Of a stretch of DNA of 64,000 nt, positions 61,124 to 64,000 are shown one piece after another. The translations under genes were made by a program, and so were the position numbers. The number at the start of each line of letters is the position of its first letter. The stretch's first letter is position 1. The DNA is from CCMP332 sp040218795 (lineage in GTDB: Bacteria; Bacteroidota; Bacteroidia; Cytophagales; CCMP332), in contig JAVJQT010000007.1 in the NCBI GenBank assembly GCA_040218795.1, forward strand, positions 186,001-250,000, read 5' to 3'. The notes beneath the pieces were generated by a model, which saw only the letters and a program-made list of their open reading frames with translations, did not search any database and was not told where the DNA came from.

Positions 61124-61822
61124 TCAGCAATAAAATTTTAGTAGTTTTTTTCCGAGGAACATTTCTCGTTTCTTCCCAAAGCCTTTTTCCCTTATAACAT
61201 CAAATCCGGCGGACAAAAGATTTCTATTATATTGCCCGCTTGCGCAATAGGTTGTAAGTAATCCCTTGTTTTTTAGCAAATCATAGGCTTTGGTTAAATT
61301 TGGAAGACACCATATGTCTGACTGTCGAGAAGGTGCAAAAGCATCATAAAAAATTATATCCATACTTTCTTTCTGACTCAATATTTCATACTCCTCAATT
61401 CTTTCATTAATCAATTGAAATCTGAATAAATCTTCAATGACAATGGTGTCCTTCTGTTTTGCAGTGTGCATTTTGTTAAAGACATCAGAATTCCGGCAGA
61501 ACACCGGGGTGTTTTTTAAAAGAAATGCAAGAATTTCATTTTCGACAGGGTAGGGTTCCAGGGCAAAATAATTGATGCTTTTATTGTTTTTTAGCGCCCA
61601 TTCATAAGCCAAAACAGCATTCATCCCACTTCCAAAACCAATTTCGAATACAGAGATTGAAAGTAATTTTTTGTCAAGCCTTTCCAGGCCGTTCTTGATG
61701 TATACATATTCGGATTCACTTTGAGCACCATCCATTGAATGGTAATGTTCATTGAGTTCCGGGTAGAACAATGTATAAGAATCATCTTCCGTTTTTACGG
61801 CTTTTAAGTTTCTATTTTTCAT
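61124..61822 (-). CDS. mnmD: tRNA (5-methylaminomethyl-2-thiouridine)(34)-methyltransferase MnmD
   Basis: The ATG at 61822 ('MKNRNLKAVKTEDDSYTLF') gives 232 residues; the longer open frame runs into ispF. It is a stand-alone MnmD (DUF752) domain that methylates the wobble uridine of certain tRNAs. 'YHSMDGAQSESEYVYIKNGL', the SAM motif 'VFEIGFGSGMNAVLAYEWAL', 'IIFYDAFAPSRQSDIWCLPN' and 'TYCASGQYNRNLLSAGF' are seen. The MnmC2 oxidase domain of enterobacterial MnmC is missing, as usual in this phylum. It overlaps ispF by 11 bases. Confidence 0.88.
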   Translation of the reverse strand: MKNRNLKAVKTEDDSYTLFYPELNEHYHSMDGAQSESEYVYIKNGLERLDKKLLSISVFEIGFGSGMNAVLAYEWALKNNKSINYFALEPYPVENEILAFLLKNTPVFCRNSDVFNKMHTAKQKDTIVIEDLFRFQLINERIEEYEILSQKESMDIIFYDAFAPSRQSDIWCLPNLTKAYDLLKNKGLLTTYCASGQYNRNLLSAGFDVIREKGFGKKREMFLGKKLLKFYC

Positions 61823-62297
61823 ATAATAGGCAAACGGCCTGTGCTGAAACACCTTCTTCACGACCTTCAAAACCCAATTTTTCAGTAGTCGTAGCTTTAA
61901 TAGAAATATCTTCAATGTCAATCTGCAGAATTTCGGCAATCACTTTTTTCATTTCTTCTATGTAATCCATGACTTTTGGTTTTTGCAAACTCAGGGTAAC
62001 ATCGATATTTCCTATTTCATAACCCTTATCATTGATAAGTTTAGCAACTTCCGATAGAAGTTTTTTGGAGTCTATGCCCTTATATTTTGGATCGGTATCC
62101 GGGAAATGAAAACCAATATCTCTCAGATTTAAGGCTCCGAGCATCGCATCGCAAATAACATGGAGAATTACATCGGCATCTGAATGCCCCACTGAGCCTT
62201 TGATATGTGGTATTTTAATACCTCCAAGCCATAATTCTTCATTTTCCGCCAGGCGATGAACATCATAACCAAGTCCTACCCTAATTTTTTTTATCAT
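61812..62297 (-). CDS. ispF: 2-C-methyl-D-erythritol 2,4-cyclodiphosphate synthase
   Basis: A 161-residue enzyme of the non-mevalonate isoprenoid pathway. Metal ligands and active site lie in 'GLGYDVHRLAENEELWLGGI', 'GSVGHSDADVILHVICDAML' and 'DIGFHFPDTDPKYKGIDSK'; the C-terminal 'ISIKATTTEKLGFEGREEGV' completes the signature. It functions as a trimer in the cytoplasm. It overlaps mnmD by 11 bases and diverges from the E1 dehydrogenase gene over 76 bases. Confidence 0.97.
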   Translation of the reverse strand: MIKKIRVGLGYDVHRLAENEELWLGGIKIPHIKGSVGHSDADVILHVICDAMLGALNLRDIGFHFPDTDPKYKGIDSKKLLSEVAKLINDKGYEIGNIDVTLSLQKPKVMDYIEEMKKVIAEILQIDIEDISIKATTTEKLGFEGREEGVSAQAVCLLYEK

Positions 62298-62327
62298 CTC
62301 TCAAAAATAAAATATCGTAACAAATTT

Positions 62328-62355
62328 TTTGGCTATACCTTTCCTTCTAATTTTG
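62328..62355 (+). promoter_or_regulatory. Possible Bacteroidota-type promoter for the E1 dehydrogenase gene
   Basis: TAATTTTG (62348-62355) fits TAnnTTTG, and TTTG (62328-62331) lies 16 bases upstream, slightly short. The ATG follows 18 bases later. Confidence 0.45.
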
Positions 62356-62373
62356 AACTTGCAAAACACACCT

Positions 62374-64000
62374 ATGGAATTTGAAATAAAGGGAAAAAAT
62401 AAGAAACTCTTAAAGACACTTTATACCGAACTTCTTAAACCACGATTAATAGAAGAAAAAATGCTTATTCTATTAAGACAGGGCAAAATTTCAAAATGGT
62501 TTAGCGGTATTGGCCAGGAGGCTATTTCAATTGGAAGTGTGCTGGCGCTGGAAAAAGATGAATTCATTTTACCAATGCATCGCAATCTGGGCGTATTTAC
62601 CGGCCGCGGAGTGGAGTACGGGCAGCTGTTTTCACAATTTCAGGGAAAAGAAACAGGATTTACCAAAGGCCGTGACAGGTCATTTCATTTTGGGAGTAAA
62701 AAACACAACATTGTCGGCATGATTTCCCATTTGGGGCCTCAACTTTCTATTGCCGATGGGATTTCCCTCGCTCATAAAATCAATAAGGATAAAAAAGTTT
62801 CACTTGTATTTAGCGGAGATGGCGGTGCGAGCCAGGGAGAGTTTCATGAAGCTTTAAATGTAGCAGCGGTCTGGCATCTACCGGTCATATTTATGATTGA
62901 GAATAACGGTTATGGCTTGTCTACACCCAGCGCAGAGCAGTTTAAGTTCAAATCATTTGTCGATAAGGGGCCGGGTTATGGAATAGATGCTGAAAGCATA
63001 GACGGCAACAACGTAATTGAAGTTTACGAAACCATTAAAAAATGGGCTCAATCACTGAAAAAAAATCCAAGGCCTGTAATAATTGAAGCCAATACATTTA
63101 GAATGAGGGGGCATGAAGAGGCCTCAGGCACAAAATATGTTCCCAAAAAACTAATGGACCATTGGGCTAAAAAAGATCCAATTGCCAATTTTGAAAAAGC
63201 TTTGCTCGATCACGGGATTATCGATGAAAATTTTATTTCGGCAACACGGATAAAAATTAACGAAGATATAAATAAGGGTCTTGAATCCGTCTATGCTACT
63301 CCGGCTATAAGTTCAGATGAAATTAGGGAAACCGAGGATCTTTTCAGCGAATATCAATTTAAAAGTTTAAGCCCAAAAACGAAGAAAAAAGAAGAAAAAC
63401 GATTGGTAGACGCCATTCGCGAAGGCCTTTATCAGAGCATGGAAAAATTCCCCGATTTGATTTTGATGGGGCAGGATATTGCGGATTATGGCGGGGTATT
63501 TAAAGTAACCGAAGGGTTTCTTCAAAAATTTGGTAAGGAAAGAGTAAGGAATACGCCGCTTTGTGAATCTGCAATCATTGGAATTGGATTGGGACTGTCA
63601 ATCATGGGAAAAAAGAGCATGATTGAAATGCAGTTTGCAGATTTTGTTACCTGTGGCTTTAATCAGATTATAAACAATCTTGCCAAAATACATTACCGTT
63701 GGAGTCAAAATGCCGATGTGGTTATTCGAATGCCCACCGGTGCCGGTGTGGGAGCGGGACCGTTTCACTCACAGTCCAATGAAGCCTGGTTTTTTCACAC
63801 ACCAGGTTTAAAAATTGTTTATCCTTCTACACCTTATTATGCCAAAGGCCTTATGATAAGTGCAATTGAAGACCCGAATCCGTATTTGTTTTTTGAACAT
63901 AAATATTTGTATCGATCAATAAATGAGGAAATACCGATTGACTACTACAACATAGAAGTAGGAAAAGGACGTATTGCCAAAGAAGGAAATGAAATAAGCA
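62374..64000 (+). CDS. Fused alpha/beta 2-oxoacid dehydrogenase E1 component (3' end cut by window edge)
   Basis: The ATG at 62374 begins a frame open to the end of the window (542 codons seen). Residues 1-330 form the E1 alpha part with the thiamine-diphosphate motif 'FSGDGGASQGEFHEALNVAA' and 'IENNGYGLSTPS'; from about residue 345 the E1 beta part begins ('VDAIREGLYQSMEKFPDLIL', 'MGQDIADYGGVFKVTEGF', 'PTGAGVGAGPFHSQSNEAWF'). This fused form is common in Bacteroidota and acts with E2 and E3 on branched-chain 2-oxoacids or pyruvate; the substrate cannot be set here. About 110 more residues are expected. Confidence 0.93.
   Translation, partial: MEFEIKGKNKKLLKTLYTELLKPRLIEEKMLILLRQGKISKWFSGIGQEAISIGSVLALEKDEFILPMHRNLGVFTGRGVEYGQLFSQFQGKETGFTKGRDRSFHFGSKKHNIVGMISHLGPQLSIADGISLAHKINKDKKVSLVFSGDGGASQGEFHEALNVAAVWHLPVIFMIENNGYGLSTPSAEQFKFKSFVDKGPGYGIDAESIDGNNVIEVYETIKKWAQSLKKNPRPVIIEANTFRMRGHEEASGTKYVPKKLMDHWAKKDPIANFEKALLDHGIIDENFISATRIKINEDINKGLESVYATPAISSDEIRETEDLFSEYQFKSLSPKTKKKEEKRLVDAIREGLYQSMEKFPDLILMGQDIADYGGVFKVTEGFLQKFGKERVRNTPLCESAIIGIGLGLSIMGKKSMIEMQFADFVTCGFNQIINNLAKIHYRWSQNADVVIRMPTGAGVGAGPFHSQSNEAWFFHTPGLKIVYPSTPYYAKGLMISAIEDPNPYLFFEHKYLYRSINEEIPIDYYNIEVGKGRIAKEGNEIS

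Noticed and set aside
1..64000. tRNA, rRNA or CRISPR loci
   Set aside because: No cloverleaf with a recognisable T-loop, no rRNA-like block and no evenly spaced short repeats were found by reading; a covariance search would settle tRNAs.

Overview
The window is a chromosomal segment of a Bacteroidota bacterium, most likely of the Cytophagales or a related gliding lineage. The evidence is the lineage-specific gene content: sprA, gldB, gldD and gldE of gliding and type IX secretion (T9SS), T9SS C-terminal sorting domains, DUF4295 next to L28 and L33, DUF4286, BshC of bacillithiol synthesis, a fused alpha/beta 2-oxoacid dehydrogenase E1, and several promoters of the Bacteroidota type (TTTG and TAnnTTTG). 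Base composition is AT-rich. No rRNA, tRNA, insertion sequence, phage gene or CRISPR array was seen.

Layout. 1-4.0 kb: the 3' end of sprA, gcvH, a VanZ-like gene and three tandem tonB paralogs. 4.0-8.8 kb: a secreted histidine phosphatase, a kinase-like protein without an ATPase domain, rho, serS and a DUF4286 gene. 8.8-15.9 kb (minus strand): a large T9SS type B protein, a NifU-domain protein, a dicarboxylate symporter, aroC and batD. 16-27 kb: queG-ruvB, apbE, mutY-ssb-gldE-gldD, then HU-TPR-a 29-residue COX24-type protein-rng-gldB. 27-31.3 kb: small membrane and envelope genes, a Crp-type regulator and an acetyltransferase. 31.3-35.2 kb: an accessory block read on the minus strand, in which single genes or a gene pair alternate with long inverted repeats resembling integron attC sites. 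No integrase is visible, so it looks like a cluster of attC sites lacking an integrase. 35.4-38.8 kb: an oxidoreductase, a lipoprotein, a glycosyltransferase and an ECF sigma factor with a small partner. 38.9-49.1 kb: uvrA, coaX, a porin-like protein, a TPR protein, lptC, a CNNM-type protein and a PpiD-like chaperone. 49.1-55.0 kb: rocD, rpmB-rpmG-DUF4295-ftsY-rimO-bshC. 55.1-61.0 kb: three tandem secreted T9SS paralogs, each with a matching terminator. 61.1-64.0 kb: mnmD, ispF and the start of a fused E1 dehydrogenase.

Most of the window is core metabolism, information processing and envelope biogenesis. The best candidate for something undescribed is the 31.3-35.2 kb cassette-like array. 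Its sites share a conserved arm, two of its genes take their stop codon from inside that arm, and it carries an overlapping gene pair encoding a membrane coiled-coil protein and a cytosolic protein of unknown function.
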